The notes under the pieces were generated by a model. It was not told where the DNA came from and ran no database searches. It worked only from the letters and a program-made list of their open reading frames with translations. From the NCBI RefSeq assembly GCF_003026395.1, contig NZ_PYOO01000010.1, positions 62,001 through 126,000 of the forward strand: DNA of 64,000 nucleotides, read 5' to 3'. Positions 1 through 9,218 of this stretch are shown here, in pieces (the first letter of the stretch is position 1; each line of letters starts with the position of its first letter). The DNA is from Photobacterium iliopiscarium (lineage in GTDB: Bacteria > Pseudomonadota > Gammaproteobacteria > Enterobacterales > Vibrionaceae). The translations under genes were made by a program, and so were the position numbers.

Positions 1-1142
1 ACCACCAAACCGATAATTAATGCCCAAACCACACCGTTAATTAAACCGACGCGAGCTTCTTTACTGAGTAGCCAACGGGTGTTGGTGTCACCGATATGAC
101 CAACAGCAAGACCTCGAATAACCAAGGCAACCGTTTGATTACCCGCAACGCCACCCATTGAGGGAACGATAGTCATTAATACAGCAACGGTCGCCATCTG
201 TTGTAAAGTGTGTTCAAACATATTGGAAACAGATGCGGCTGCTAATGCCGTTAGTACATTGACACCAAGCCAAATACTTCGACTTTTAGCTGATTTTAAG
301 ACTGGCGCAAAAGTATCTTCGTCATCATCCATACCCGCCATGGACATCATTGAGTGCTCCGCTTCTTCACGGATCAAGTCAACCACGTCATCGATAGTAA
401 TACGACCTAATAAATGGTTATTCACATCAACAACTGGAGCTGATAACCAATTTCGACGTTCAAAAAGGTTAGCAATTTCACTGTCAGCCATATCCACCGC
501 AATCGCTTCATCAGCATCTTGCATAACATCTTTAATTTCAATGTCAGGTTGCGTAGTGATCAAGGTTGAAAGTGATAGATGACCAATTAATATTTGATTT
601 TTATCAACAACATATAACGAATCGGTTGCTTCTGGTAACTCACCACGCATGCGTAAATAACGTAATACTACATCCGCCGTTACGTCACCACGGATGGTGA
701 TAAAATCGGTACTCATCATTCCACCGGCAGTATCTTCCGGATAAGCTAATGCTTCCTCGATTCTATGCCTATCGGTGGTATCGATTTGTGCTAATACTTC
801 TTGGTAACGCTCATCAGAGAGGCTACGCAATACGTATGCAACGTCATCACTTTCCATCCCCTCGGTAACGGCTGCCAGTTTTTCTGGTTCCATTTGCGAG
901 ACGATGCCATCTTTTACATCTTCAGAAAGCTCATCAAGGATCTCACCTTGTTCCTCTGGATCCGTCAATTGCCATAAGACTTGACGTTCTTTTGGTGGTG
1001 ACGCTTCTAACAGGTGAGCAATATCCTCCGGCTCCATATCTTGGAGTAACCGGCGAACATGGACAAACATGCCATTTTCAAGGGCTTTGTTAACTTCTTG
1101 GAGTGTGTGATGGGTTTGATCTTGTTCTAATACATCCGCCAT
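1..1142 (-). CDS. mgtE: MgtE family magnesium transporter (partial, C-terminus outside window)
   Basis: Magnesium channel of the inner membrane. The reading frame opens with ATG at 1142 and runs off the left edge, giving about 380 residues of a family that is usually near 450. Visible order: an acidic N-terminal superhelical domain (about 1-130) with repeated MEPED/ESDD-type turns, a CBS pair (about 135-255) starting after a YPEDTAGG motif, a linker, then membrane helices from about 290. The stretch around 327-337 (PSMGGVAGNQT) is the conserved pore-region motif of MgtE. In this family the cytosolic domains close the pore when Mg2+ is high. It lies 283 bp downstream of npr on the same strand and probably has its own promoter. 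The pore end of the protein cannot be judged here. Confidence 0.93.
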   Translation of the reverse strand, partial: MADVLEQDQTHHTLQEVNKALENGMFVHVRRLLQDMEPEDIAHLLEASPPKERQVLWQLTDPEEQGEILDELSEDVKDGIVSQMEPEKLAAVTEGMESDDVAYVLRSLSDERYQEVLAQIDTTDRHRIEEALAYPEDTAGGMMSTDFITIRGDVTADVVLRYLRMRGELPEATDSLYVVDKNQILIGHLSLSTLITTQPDIEIKDVMQDADEAIAVDMADSEIANLFERRNWLSAPVVDVNNHLLGRITIDDVVDLIREEAEHSMMSMAGMDDDEDTFAPVLKSAKSRSIWLGVNVLTALAAASVSNMFEHTLQQMATVAVLMTIVPSMGGVAGNQTVALVIRGLAVGHIGDTNTRWLLSKEARVGLINGVVWALIIGLV

Positions 1143-1425
1143 AGGTATTAGGCCCACTTATATTTGATGGCGCAATAAGCTGAATTTTAACGTAATCAGT
1201 GAGTCTTTGTCTTGTGCTGATTACTATTTTATTAGCTTATAAACTGATGAAGTATTGGCAATATGTATGATTATAATCGCGAGATATCTACATTTTATGC
1301 ATTTTCTCTGCTAATAACAGCTAACTAGCACATTTGATGGCAAAGTATTACGTGTTAAATAATTATTAATATCAACCATAAAAGAAGGTTTCTAACTGAT
1401 CATTTGCTGCTAGTAATATTGGCGA
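1143..1425. other. spacer between mgtE and npr, likely mgtE leader
   Basis: No gene seen. Read on the minus strand it would carry the mgtE promoter and leader. A TATAAT sequence lies at 1270-1275 on that strand, with no convincing -35 partner. An 8-bp perfect inverted repeat (GTAATCAG / CTGATTAC, arms 1192-1199 and 1217-1224, 17-nt loop) sits between it and the mgtE start codon. No T-rich tail follows the hairpin, so it does not look like a terminator for the npr operon. Confidence 0.4.
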
Positions 1426-1698
1426 TTAATTTTCTTCATCAAACCCAGCTTCAATTAAGTTTGAAATGGCGATTAATGCAGGTTTTGCATCTTGGCCGTC
1501 AGCGCTAACCATGATTTTTTGACCTTGGGCTGAATCTAGCATTAGTAAGCCCATGACACTATCAGCAGTAGCGCTGTTATCACCATTAGTAATGGTAATT
1601 ATCGCCGTAAAACTTTGTGCTAATTCAACTAACTTTATTGCCGCTCGGGCATGAAGCCCGAGACGATTGCGAATAAATAATTCGCGGCTAATGGTCAT
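1426..1698 (-). CDS. ptsO: Nitrogen PTS phosphocarrier protein NPr
   Basis: HPr-like phosphocarrier of the nitrogen phosphotransferase system. It accepts phosphate from PtsP (enzyme I-Ntr) and passes it to PtsN. The 90-residue length is normal. The active-site motif GLHARA places the phosphorylated histidine at residue 16, and a serine region follows around residue 46. The start codon overlaps the last bases of rapZ (ATGA-type overlap at 1695-1698), so the two are translationally coupled. It is the last gene of the rpoN-hpf-ptsN-rapZ-npr series, an arrangement conserved in enterobacteria and vibrios. The system links nitrogen, potassium and envelope status to regulation rather than carrying a sugar. 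Confidence 0.96.
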   Translation of the reverse strand: MTISRELFIRNRLGLHARAAIKLVELAQSFTAIITITNGDNSATADSVMGLLMLDSAQGQKIMVSADGQDAKPALIAISNLIEAGFDEEN

Positions 1699-2546
1699 TT
1701 ATGATTTTCCAAAGTACGGTGACGTATCTGTACTTGTTGACCTTGTTGGGTAAAATAATCAGCCAGTTGTTGAGCAATATACACTGAGCGGTGTTGACCA
1801 CCGGTACAGCCAATCGCAACCGTGACATAGCTGCGATTATTTTTCTCTAGCATCGGTAGCCATGTTTCAAGGAAATTACGCAATTGATAATTGAGTTTAT
1901 TGACTTCGGCATGCGCGGCTAAGAAATCTTTAACGGGTTGATCAAGGCCTGTTAAAGATTTAAGTTCTGGTACCCAATGCGGATTAGGTAAAAAACGGAC
2001 ATCAAATACATAATCAGCATCAGAAGGGAGACCATGTTTAAAACCGAAAGATTCAAACACTAATACTAATTCGCGTGCTTCACGACCTAGAACGCGAGCA
2101 CGAACTGTTTCACTTAAATCATGAATTGAACTATTGGTGGTATCGATCACTAAGTCAGCGTGCTCTTTGAGTTCACCAAGTAGAATCGCTTCAGATTGAA
2201 TAGCTTGCTCAAGGCTCATATTGTGGCGAGAAAGCGGGTGTAAACGGCGTGTTTCACTGAAACGTTTAACCAGCTCTTTGTCATCGGCATCAAGAAAAAT
2301 AACGTTGATATCAACATCATTGGGTAAATTTTTGAAAATAGTGTCAAGCTCACCTTGATGGGGCGGCATATTACGAATGTCGACACTAACGGCAATATCT
2401 TGTTCGTTGTTGGCAATATCATTTACAAATTGCGGCAGCAGATGAACAGGAAGGTTATCAACACAGTAATAACCTAAATCTTCTAGTACGCGAAGCGCAA
2501 CAGATTTACCTGAACCTGAACGGCCGCTAACAACCATTAACCTCAT
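1695..2546 (-). CDS. rapZ: RNase adapter protein RapZ (YvcJ family P-loop)
   Basis: Nucleotide-binding adapter that in E. coli presents the small RNA GlmZ to RNase E and so controls glucosamine-6-phosphate synthase. The 283-residue length matches the family. The Walker A motif GRSGSGKS is at residues 8-15, and the C-terminal half holds the conserved GCTGGQHRS loop near residue 247. It sits between ptsN and npr, with a 4-bp overlap into npr. The targets in this organism cannot be seen, because the GlmY and GlmZ genes are not in the window. Regulation of amino sugar supply suits a window dominated by cell wall genes, but that link is inference. Confidence 0.95.
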   Translation of the reverse strand: MRLMVVSGRSGSGKSVALRVLEDLGYYCVDNLPVHLLPQFVNDIANNEQDIAVSVDIRNMPPHQGELDTIFKNLPNDVDINVIFLDADDKELVKRFSETRRLHPLSRHNMSLEQAIQSEAILLGELKEHADLVIDTTNSSIHDLSETVRARVLGREARELVLVFESFGFKHGLPSDADYVFDVRFLPNPHWVPELKSLTGLDQPVKDFLAAHAEVNKLNYQLRNFLETWLPMLEKNNRSYVTVAIGCTGGQHRSVYIAQQLADYFTQQGQQVQIRHRTLENHK

Positions 2547-2560
2547 GGCTAAGCTACCTT

Positions 2561-3031
2561 TTATTGTGGGGTTACACTGACTTCTTCTTCATCAATCAGT
2601 ATGTTATATAATTCTTGATCTGTTGTTGCATTGCGAAGTTGCTTACAAATTTTCTTATTACCGAGTTTCTCCGCCATGCTTGCAAGGGTCGATAAGTGCT
2701 CTTTACATTGTTCTTCTGGTACCAGAAGTGCAAATAAGAGATCAATAGGTTGACCATCTATAGCATCAAAATCGATCGGTTGTTGGCATTGAATGAGTAC
2801 GGCGATCGCATGATCACTGTTACTGATTCGGCCGTGAGGGATCGCAACCCCGTTACCAATACCGGTAGTACCCAATTTTTCACGATTGAGCATACATTCA
2901 AATAATGGCTGTGGGTTTTGATCAAGATGTGTTGCGGCGATCTCACTAATGAGCTCAAGCGCGCGTTTTTTACTGGAGCAAGGGACTGCACTTTTGGTGC
3001 AGTCCAGGCTCAATACGTTACTCAGTTGCAT
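2561..3031 (-). CDS. ptsN: Nitrogen regulatory PTS enzyme IIA (EIIA-Ntr)
   Basis: Terminal phosphate acceptor of the nitrogen PTS. The protein is a single mannitol/fructose-type EIIA domain of 156 residues. The phosphorylation site is His66 within the IPHGR motif, and an ACIDIC-rich C-terminus follows. In enterobacteria the unphosphorylated form controls potassium transport and other targets. The gene lies 14 bp upstream of rapZ and 2 bp downstream of hpf, so it is part of one transcript with rpoN. No transport subunits are nearby, as expected for a purely regulatory PTS. Confidence is high because of motif, length and neighbourhood. Confidence 0.96.
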   Translation of the reverse strand: MQLSNVLSLDCTKSAVPCSSKKRALELISEIAATHLDQNPQPLFECMLNREKLGTTGIGNGVAIPHGRISNSDHAIAVLIQCQQPIDFDAIDGQPIDLLFALLVPEEQCKEHLSTLASMAEKLGNKKICKQLRNATTDQELYNILIDEEEVSVTPQ

Positions 3032-3033
3032 GA

Positions 3034-3321
3034 TTAGTGACTATTGAGTTTATCTTTGTGTTTGTTTAATTGACGGACCAGTTTATCAGTCAATTCGTCA
3101 ATCGCGGCATACATATTTTCAGCATCAGCTTTAGCGTGAATTTCTCCTGAATTAATATGCAAAGTTGCTTCAGCAATTTGTTGAAGTTTTTCGACATTTA
3201 AGATCACTTGAACGGTATTGATTTTGTCGAAAAAACGTTCTAATTTTTCAAACTTAGTACTGACATACTCTCGCAAAGAATCGGTTACATCAACATGGTG
3301 TCCGGTGATATTGATTTGCAT
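3034..3321 (-). CDS. hpf: Ribosome hibernation promoting factor (short HPF)
   Basis: Binds the 30S decoding centre in stationary phase and promotes 100S ribosome dimers. I chose the start at 3321, giving 95 residues beginning MQINITG, which matches the short HPF of E. coli. The frame extends further upstream, but an AAGGAAG ribosome site lies about 8 nt before this ATG and only 2 nt before the in-frame ATG at 3327. The protein ends KHKDKLNSH, the basic tail typical of short HPF. There is no C-terminal dimerisation domain, so this is the short form. It lies between rpoN and ptsN. Confidence 0.94.
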   Translation of the reverse strand: MQINITGHHVDVTDSLREYVSTKFEKLERFFDKINTVQVILNVEKLQQIAEATLHINSGEIHAKADAENMYAAIDELTDKLVRQLNKHKDKLNSH

Positions 3322-3353
3322 AGACATCTTCCTTTTGTTGGCGCTGATCCGAT

Positions 3354-4838
3354 TTAGATCAGGCATTTTCGCTGATTTGATGGCGGAATTCCTAGAGATT
3401 CACGGTATTTTGCGATAGTTCGTCGCGCAACCATGATCCCTTGTTCAGCCAATAAAGTCGCAATTTTGCTGTCACTCAGGGGCTTAACCTGATTTTCAGC
3501 AGCAACAAGTTTCTTCACCAGTGCGCGAATAGCTGTCGATGAACATTCACCGCCATTATCCGTACTGACATGACTTGAGAAGAAGTATTTCAATTCAAAA
3601 ATACCTCGAGGTGTATGCATATATTTTTGCGTAGTTACTCGAGATATGGTGGATTCGTGCATTTCAACTTCAAGGGCAATATCGTTGAGAACCATCGGCT
3701 TCATGGCTTCTTCGCCAAATTCAAAAAAATCTTGTTGTTGTTTTACAATACAACGAGCAACTTTCAACAAGGTTTCATTGCGGCTTTCAAGGCTTTTGAT
3801 GAGCCATTTGGCATCTTGAAGGTGAGTACGTATAAATTGACCATCAGCACTATTACGCGTGTTGTTACTTAATGCGGCGTATTGCTGATTAACTTTGATG
3901 CGAGGAATACTGTCTGGGTTGATGCTAACTACCCATTTGCCGTTATCTTTAAAGACCGATACATCGGGAATGACATATTCGGTTTCAGTTGAAATAACGT
4001 GATTGCCCGGACGAGGATCTAGGTTATGAATCAGATCCATAACTGCTTTAAGTTCCGGTTCTTTAAGTTTGGTTTCGCGCATCAGTTGGCGATAATCGCG
4101 ATTACCTAATAAATTAATGTGTTCACTTAATAAGATTTTTGCTTCAGCAAGCCATTGCGTTTGTTTGGGATAGGTGGCGAGTTGAAGTAATAAGCATTCT
4201 TGTAAATTGCGCGAAGCGACACCGAGAGGATCAAATTGCTGTACGCGTTTGAGTACCGCTTCTACTTCATCAAGCTCAACATCGAGCTCTTCATCTTCAA
4301 AGTTTTCTAGAATTTCAGCAGTGGTACAACTGAGGTAGCCTTTGTCGTTAACTGCATCAATGATCGCCGTTGCAATTGCAAGATCCGTTTCGCTAAATGG
4401 CGTTAGGTGCACTTGCCACATTAAATAATCTTGTAATGATTCTGTTGTTTCACCTTGATAGATTGGAATGTCATCATCCATCGCAATTCCCGCGCTACCA
4501 GTGCCAGCACTGTAGACATCATCCCAAGTACTATCAATCGGAAGTTCTGTTGGCAATTCACGGGTTTCAAGGACTTCTGCGGTATCAAAGCTTTCTACAT
4601 CGTCAAGATTTTCATTTGCGTCGTTAGTGGGTGCTTCTGCGGTTGAGGTTTCATTGTTAGTGTTTATTTCATCCGCTTCATTGGTTTCATCGAGCTCTAG
4701 GAGAGGGTTACCATCAAGCGCTTCTTGGATCTCTTGTTGGAGTTCTAACGTAGAGAGTTGCAACAAGCGAATAGCTTGCTGCAATTGAGGCGTCATTGCT
4801 AACTGTTGACCGAGCTTAAGTTGGAGCGAAGTTTTCAT
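3354..4838 (-). CDS. rpoN: RNA polymerase sigma-54 factor
   Basis: Alternative sigma factor that directs RNA polymerase to -24/-12 promoters and needs AAA+ activators. The 494-residue length is normal. Region I (residues 1-50) is glutamine and leucine rich, followed by an acidic region II (about 50-125) full of Asp, Glu and Asn, then the core-binding and DNA-binding regions. The RpoN box [10 protein letters not shown] is at about 471-480, close to the C-terminus. In vibrios sigma-54 controls flagella, nitrogen use and other functions; such targets are not in this window. It is the first gene of the rpoN-hpf-ptsN-rapZ-npr series, 63 bp downstream of lptB. Confidence 0.97.
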   Translation of the reverse strand: MKTSLQLKLGQQLAMTPQLQQAIRLLQLSTLELQQEIQEALDGNPLLELDETNEADEINTNNETSTAEAPTNDANENLDDVESFDTAEVLETRELPTELPIDSTWDDVYSAGTGSAGIAMDDDIPIYQGETTESLQDYLMWQVHLTPFSETDLAIATAIIDAVNDKGYLSCTTAEILENFEDEELDVELDEVEAVLKRVQQFDPLGVASRNLQECLLLQLATYPKQTQWLAEAKILLSEHINLLGNRDYRQLMRETKLKEPELKAVMDLIHNLDPRPGNHVISTETEYVIPDVSVFKDNGKWVVSINPDSIPRIKVNQQYAALSNNTRNSADGQFIRTHLQDAKWLIKSLESRNETLLKVARCIVKQQQDFFEFGEEAMKPMVLNDIALEVEMHESTISRVTTQKYMHTPRGIFELKYFFSSHVSTDNGGECSSTAIRALVKKLVAAENQVKPLSDSKIATLLAEQGIMVARRTIAKYRESLGIPPSNQRKCLI

Positions 4839-4901
4839 TAACGTTGATACACCTTATTGTTATTGTTGTTATTATCTGTAATCAATAGCCAATGGTGAAT
4901 G

Positions 4902-5627
4902 CTAGAGACGGAACTGATCACCTAGATAAACCCGCTTAACATGCTCATGATTGAGAACATGATCAGGGGTGCCATTAGCAATCAGATGGCCTTGACTTAC
5001 AATATAGGCATGTTCACAGACATCCAGTGTTTCACGGACGTTGTGATCGGTAATTAATACCCCTAATCCACGATCGCGTAAGTGTTTGATGATCTTTTTG
5101 ATGTCGATAACCGAAATAGGATCAACACCAGCAAAGGGTTCATCAAGTAAAATAAATTTAGGATTGGCTGCTAATGCGCGAGCTATTTCAACTCGACGGC
5201 GTTCTCCGCCGGATAATGCTTGTCCTAAACTATCGCGAATATGTTGGATATTAAACTCATCCAGCAACTCTTCTGCTTTGTCTTGACGATCTTCTTTGGT
5301 GAGCTCTTTACGGGTTTCTAATACCGCCATCAGATTGTCATAAACCGTTAGGCGACGAAAAATCGATGCTTCTTGTGGTAAATAGCCAATACCCATCCGT
5401 GAACGATTATGCATCGGTTGGAGACTGATATCTTCACCATCAATAGTAATTGTGCCTTCATCGCGGCTAACTAAACCAACGATCATATAAAATGAGGTAG
5501 TTTTACCGGCACCGTTAGGACCAAGTAAACCAACAATTTTTCCTGATTCTACCTCAAGGCTGACATCGGAAACGACTTTGCGTCCGCTGTAACTTTTTGC
5601 AAGGTGCTCAGCTTTTAGAATAGCCAT
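4902..5627 (-). CDS. lptB: LPS export ABC transporter ATPase LptB
   Basis: Cytoplasmic ATPase of the LptB2FG complex that powers extraction of lipopolysaccharide from the inner membrane. The 241-residue protein has Walker A GPNGAGKT (36-43), the signature LSGGE (138-142) and Walker B FILLDEP (158-164). Its start lies 9 bp after the stop of lptA. The order lptC-lptA-lptB-rpoN is the same as in E. coli. LptF and LptG are encoded elsewhere in such genomes and are not in this window. Confidence 0.97.
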   Translation of the reverse strand: MAILKAEHLAKSYSGRKVVSDVSLEVESGKIVGLLGPNGAGKTTSFYMIVGLVSRDEGTITIDGEDISLQPMHNRSRMGIGYLPQEASIFRRLTVYDNLMAVLETRKELTKEDRQDKAEELLDEFNIQHIRDSLGQALSGGERRRVEIARALAANPKFILLDEPFAGVDPISVIDIKKIIKHLRDRGLGVLITDHNVRETLDVCEHAYIVSQGHLIANGTPDHVLNHEHVKRVYLGDQFRL

Positions 5628-5636
5628 AAATAATGT

Positions 5637-6143
5637 TTATTTCTTATTATTGTTTAATTGACTTGGTAGTATCACGGTAGTGACACGTTCTTTGTTGCCA
5701 CTTTCTGCTACCAAACGTTGGTCACGAATATTATAAGTAATGATATTACCTTTAATATTACTCCCATCTTGATTGAGTTCTGCTTTGCCTGTCATCTTTA
5801 AGCGTTCAGTGGCGGTTTCATACCGCATTTTAAGTGCTTCACCATCAAGAGGTTTACCATCATCCATTACTTGATGAAATGTTGCTGGTTGTCCATATGC
5901 CATGATGGTTTGTTGCTGTGATTTAGCGTTTTTTCGAGTGATTACAACTTTATTAGCGTGAATATCAATCGTTCCTTGGCGTAACTTAACATTACCGATA
6001 AACGTGACAATATTATTCGGCATGTCAACTTGTTGACTGTCTGAATCAATATAAATAGGTTGCTTGGTATCACTTTTCATTGCCCATGTTGGTGCACTGA
6101 TACACAACAAGCATAGTAGAGTACTAATTTTTAGTCGGTTCAT
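5637..6143 (-). CDS. lptA: LPS export periplasmic bridge protein LptA
   Basis: Periplasmic beta-jellyroll protein that oligomerises between LptC and LptD to carry LPS across the periplasm. A signal peptide is clear (residues 1-21, ending PTWA). The mature part shows the OstA-type pattern, with DSDSQQVDMPNN and later EGEALKMRYE-like strands. The length of 168 is slightly below the 185 of E. coli. The start codon overlaps the end of lptC by 20 bp, as is common for this pair, which implies translational coupling and matched amounts. Confidence 0.95.
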   Translation of the reverse strand: MNRLKISTLLCLLCISAPTWAMKSDTKQPIYIDSDSQQVDMPNNIVTFIGNVKLRQGTIDIHANKVVITRKNAKSQQQTIMAYGQPATFHQVMDDGKPLDGEALKMRYETATERLKMTGKAELNQDGSNIKGNIITYNIRDQRLVAESGNKERVTTVILPSQLNNNKK

Positions 6144-6687
6144 ATCTACCTTTTACATTTTTTAGAAGAGTTGCCACATTTCGAGTCATATTACCTTTCA
6201 TGCCATCGCCTTGATTTTGGAAAACAGGACCATTGATAGTGACATGATCATCGGTACTAAAATCTTTATTGACTAAATTTAGGCGTAAACTATCTGTTTT
6301 AATAACTTGCACATCAGAGTCAGGTAATAGATTGAAAATACGCACATTACCTTGTAAGTGTAAGATTTTATCTTGTTCTAGTTTGGCATTATTAGCACTT
6401 ACTCGCCATTCAGCATTCTGACCTTGCTTAAAGACCCACAAGACAGGGTGAATAAATGTTGTTTCACCGCTGACGTTAAAATGCTCAAGATGTTCAGCAT
6501 CAATTTGGTATTGGCGTATACCTTTTAAATCAAAGCTGGTGTTACTGACTTTATTACCAATAAACATTGGTTTTTCGTCATTAGGTTTGATTTGGACATC
6601 TTGTTGCCAATGTTGTTCAAGTAGATAGTAGCCGAGCCATGCACATATAATCATTAACAGTACATAGAATAGCTTTTTAAAAGTCAT
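6124..6687 (-). CDS. lptC: LPS export inner membrane anchor LptC
   Basis: Bitopic inner membrane protein that receives LPS from LptB2FG and hands it to LptA. One N-terminal membrane segment (about residues 6-22) is followed by a periplasmic beta-rich domain, with the motif SFDLKGIRQYQIDAEHL near 50-66. The 187-residue length is normal. Upstream, only 55 bp separate it from the stop codon of kdsD. In E. coli and most relatives the phosphatase gene kdsC occupies that place, so this locus lacks it. Confidence 0.95.
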   Translation of the reverse strand: MTFKKLFYVLLMIICAWLGYYLLEQHWQQDVQIKPNDEKPMFIGNKVSNTSFDLKGIRQYQIDAEHLEHFNVSGETTFIHPVLWVFKQGQNAEWRVSANNAKLEQDKILHLQGNVRIFNLLPDSDVQVIKTDSLRLNLVNKDFSTDDHVTINGPVFQNQGDGMKGNMTRNVATLLKNVKGRYEPTKN

Positions 6688-6742
6688 AGACTTAAGCCTT
6701 TATTTTCTTAGGTGTTACCGATGATTTTTAGATATATAAACG

Positions 6743-7714
6743 TTATAGAACACCGGCTTTAAGCAAATCATGCATATTTAGTGCGCCGACTAATTGGTTG
6801 TTTTCTGTCACCAATAAGCCATTAATTTTATTATCTTCCATTAATTTTAGCCCTTCTGCGGCTAAAAGTTGAGGTGAAATCGTTTGTGGGTTATTTGACA
6901 TCACTTCACCAATACTGGTGTTGTGAATATCGATATGATTATCCAGCAAGCGGCGTAAATCACCGTCAGTAAAAATACCACGTAATTGTTGGTTATGATC
7001 AACAATTGCCGTCATTCCTAAACCTTTGTGTGATATTTCTAGCAGCGCATCTTTGATACTTGCATGCTCTTCAATCATAGGTAGTAACTCACCGCTGTGC
7101 ATCACATCGGCAATACGAAGCAATAATTTACGACCTAACGCACCACCAGGATGCGATAGTGCAAAATCGTCAGCAGTAAAACCGCGAGCTTCCATTACTG
7201 AGATAGCAACTGCATCCCCCATAACCAGAGTGGCGGTGGTGCTTGAGGTTGGCGCGAGGTTTAATGGGCAGGCTTCTTTATCTACCGTGATTTGAAGATT
7301 AACTTGTGCCATTTTTGCCATGCTGGATTCAGGTTTGCCCGTCATGCTGATCATCGCAATACCGAGTCGTTTAATAACGGGCAGTAATGCGAGTATTTCA
7401 ACCGCTTCACCTGAATTAGAAATGGCAATCACGACATCACTTTTCTTGATCATGCCTAAGTCACCATGGCTCGCTTCGCCTGGATGAACAAAGAATGCAG
7501 GGGTTCCTGTGCTGGCCAATGTTGCGGCTATTTTCCGCCCAATATGACCTGATTTTCCCATACCCATTACAATCACTTTACCTTGGCAGTGTAAGATTAA
7601 CTCACACGCAAGGGTAAAGCTGTTATCAATGTAATCACGGATTTTTTCAAGGGCGTGTAATTCAGTATCGAGTACTTTTTTACCAAGGCTGCAAAAATCA
7701 AATTGACCAGACAT
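6743..7714 (-). CDS. kdsD: Arabinose-5-phosphate isomerase KdsD
   Basis: Converts ribulose 5-phosphate to arabinose 5-phosphate, the first step toward Kdo for the LPS inner core. The order is an N-terminal SIS sugar isomerase domain (about 40-175) with MGMGKSGHIGRK and HPGEASHGDLG motifs, then two CBS domains (about 205-323). The 323-residue length is full size for the KdsD class. The gene lies between yrbG and lptC. The usual downstream partner kdsC (Kdo 8-phosphate phosphatase) is not here, so this step of the pathway must be supplied from another locus or by another phosphatase. Confidence 0.96.
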   Translation of the reverse strand: MSGQFDFCSLGKKVLDTELHALEKIRDYIDNSFTLACELILHCQGKVIVMGMGKSGHIGRKIAATLASTGTPAFFVHPGEASHGDLGMIKKSDVVIAISNSGEAVEILALLPVIKRLGIAMISMTGKPESSMAKMAQVNLQITVDKEACPLNLAPTSSTTATLVMGDAVAISVMEARGFTADDFALSHPGGALGRKLLLRIADVMHSGELLPMIEEHASIKDALLEISHKGLGMTAIVDHNQQLRGIFTDGDLRRLLDNHIDIHNTSIGEVMSNNPQTISPQLLAAEGLKLMEDNKINGLLVTENNQLVGALNMHDLLKAGVL

Positions 7715-7729
7715 CAGTGAATGCTCCTG

Positions 7730-8689
7730 TTATGCGGTAACATTAAGAAATAAGAACGCTTGATAAGCAATAAAGCAAACCACGAGTATTCCGCCTTCAA
7801 TGCGATTAATCAGGCGGCGCTTACCCAGTGCCATTACGAGTAATAGAATTGAAATCGCCAACATAACATAAAAATCACGGCTCATAGCCAGTGGGCTTAA
7901 TGCTGATGGGTTCAATAGCCCTGGAATGCCCATTACCGCTAAAATATTAAAAATATTAGAACCGATAATATTACCCACTGCCATGTCATCTTCGCCTTTA
8001 AAAACACTGGCGATTGAGGCGGCAAGTTCCGGTAAGCTGGTACCGACAGCAATGATGGTTAAACCAATCACTAAGTCACTCATACCGTAATATTTAGCGA
8101 TAGTAACTGCTGACCCTACCACCATATCAGAAGAGTATAATAAAATACCTAGGCCGATAAATACCCAGATAATCGCTTTAGTATTACTGACGCCTGCGGG
8201 AATATCTGCTTGTTGTTCTTCTGCTAATGGATCGCTCTTACTGTCGCGGCTAATTTTTAGCATAGCGATTAAGAAAATACCAAACAGTACCGCGAGAATA
8301 ATACCCTCATGACGGCTTAAATAATTATCCCATAAAACCGCACCAGCAATAACGGTAACACCCAACATTATCGGTAATTCACGTCGAATAATGGTCGAGC
8401 TAATGCATAATGGTTTTATTATCGCTGTAATACCGAGAATTAATGCGATATTAGCAATGTTTGAACCTAGTACGTTACCGACGGCGGTATCGGTTTTATC
8501 TGCCAGGGCTGCGGTGGCTGAAACCATCATTTCTGGCGCAGAAGATCCCATTGCCAAAATAGTCATACCAATAACCAGTGGTGCAACACCAAAGTTTTTT
8601 GCTAATGCTGCGGCACCATATACCAATCTATCTGCACTCCAAACCAGTAAAGCTAATCCGATACAGAGCAACACAATGGCTTCTAGCAT
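7730..8689 (-). CDS. yrbG: Calcium/sodium antiporter family protein YrbG
   Basis: Inner membrane cation exchanger of the CaCA family. The 319 residues contain about ten membrane helices arranged as two inverted halves. The duplicated alpha-repeats are visible as GSSAPEMMVSATAA (about 48-61) and GTSLPELAASIAS (about 217-229), each followed by GNVLGSNIANI or GNIIGSNIFNI. The physiological ion is not settled even in E. coli. It is the first gene of the yrbG-kdsD-lptC-lptA-lptB row, 15 bp upstream of kdsD, a position conserved in enterobacteria. Confidence 0.94.
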   Translation of the reverse strand: MLEAIVLLCIGLALLVWSADRLVYGAAALAKNFGVAPLVIGMTILAMGSSAPEMMVSATAALADKTDTAVGNVLGSNIANIALILGITAIIKPLCISSTIIRRELPIMLGVTVIAGAVLWDNYLSRHEGIILAVLFGIFLIAMLKISRDSKSDPLAEEQQADIPAGVSNTKAIIWVFIGLGILLYSSDMVVGSAVTIAKYYGMSDLVIGLTIIAVGTSLPELAASIASVFKGEDDMAVGNIIGSNIFNILAVMGIPGLLNPSALSPLAMSRDFYVMLAISILLLVMALGKRRLINRIEGGILVVCFIAYQAFLFLNVTA

Positions 8690-9218
8690 TTTAATTCCTT
8701 TTTAGTACGACCCGCTAAAACAGCGATTTTTAGTCAATTGATGAAATATTTTCAATTTGAGTTGCTAATTTTGACGTTAACTCATGCAAAAGGGAAGCAT
8801 AAGCCAATACTAATTATCATCTTAAGACGGTTTTAGTGTCCCTGATTGATTAACTAACGCTGAATCAGAACCGATTAAGGTTCGAAAATAGCAATTGACT
8901 ATTTACAGTATTAAAACGATGTTTTATTTTAGGTGAATTATAATCAGGGTGATTTGTTTTAGGATGGAATAATGCAGTTAGTGTCAGTTTTATCGTAAAT
9001 ATATTATTTTTGATAAAAATCCATCATTAAAGCGTGATAATACTGTGCTTAGGTTGAGTTGGCGTTTAATTCCTCCTATCATCAACGCTCTATTTTTATA
9101 ATATCGACTGATTGTTTTTAAGTTGTTTATTAGAAAGTGACATGAAACGCTATTATGTCAAATATCACCAATATCCATCGCTTACGCAAGCTAGTTAGCT
9201 AGAGGTAACGTAAACATA
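8690..9218. other. divergent promoter region between yrbG and mlaF
   Basis: About 530 bp without a credible gene. It must hold the promoters of the minus-strand yrbG-lpt row and of the plus-strand mla operon. A TATAAT at 9097-9102 (plus strand) is a candidate -10 for mlaF, but I see no good -35 at 16-18 bp. A GGTTCGAA stretch near 8880 resembles a tRNA T-loop but has no tRNA around it. Nothing else stands out. Confidence 0.35.

Noticed and set aside
8868-8890. GGTTCGAA resembling a tRNA T-loop
   Set aside because: No acceptor, D or anticodon arms can be paired around it.
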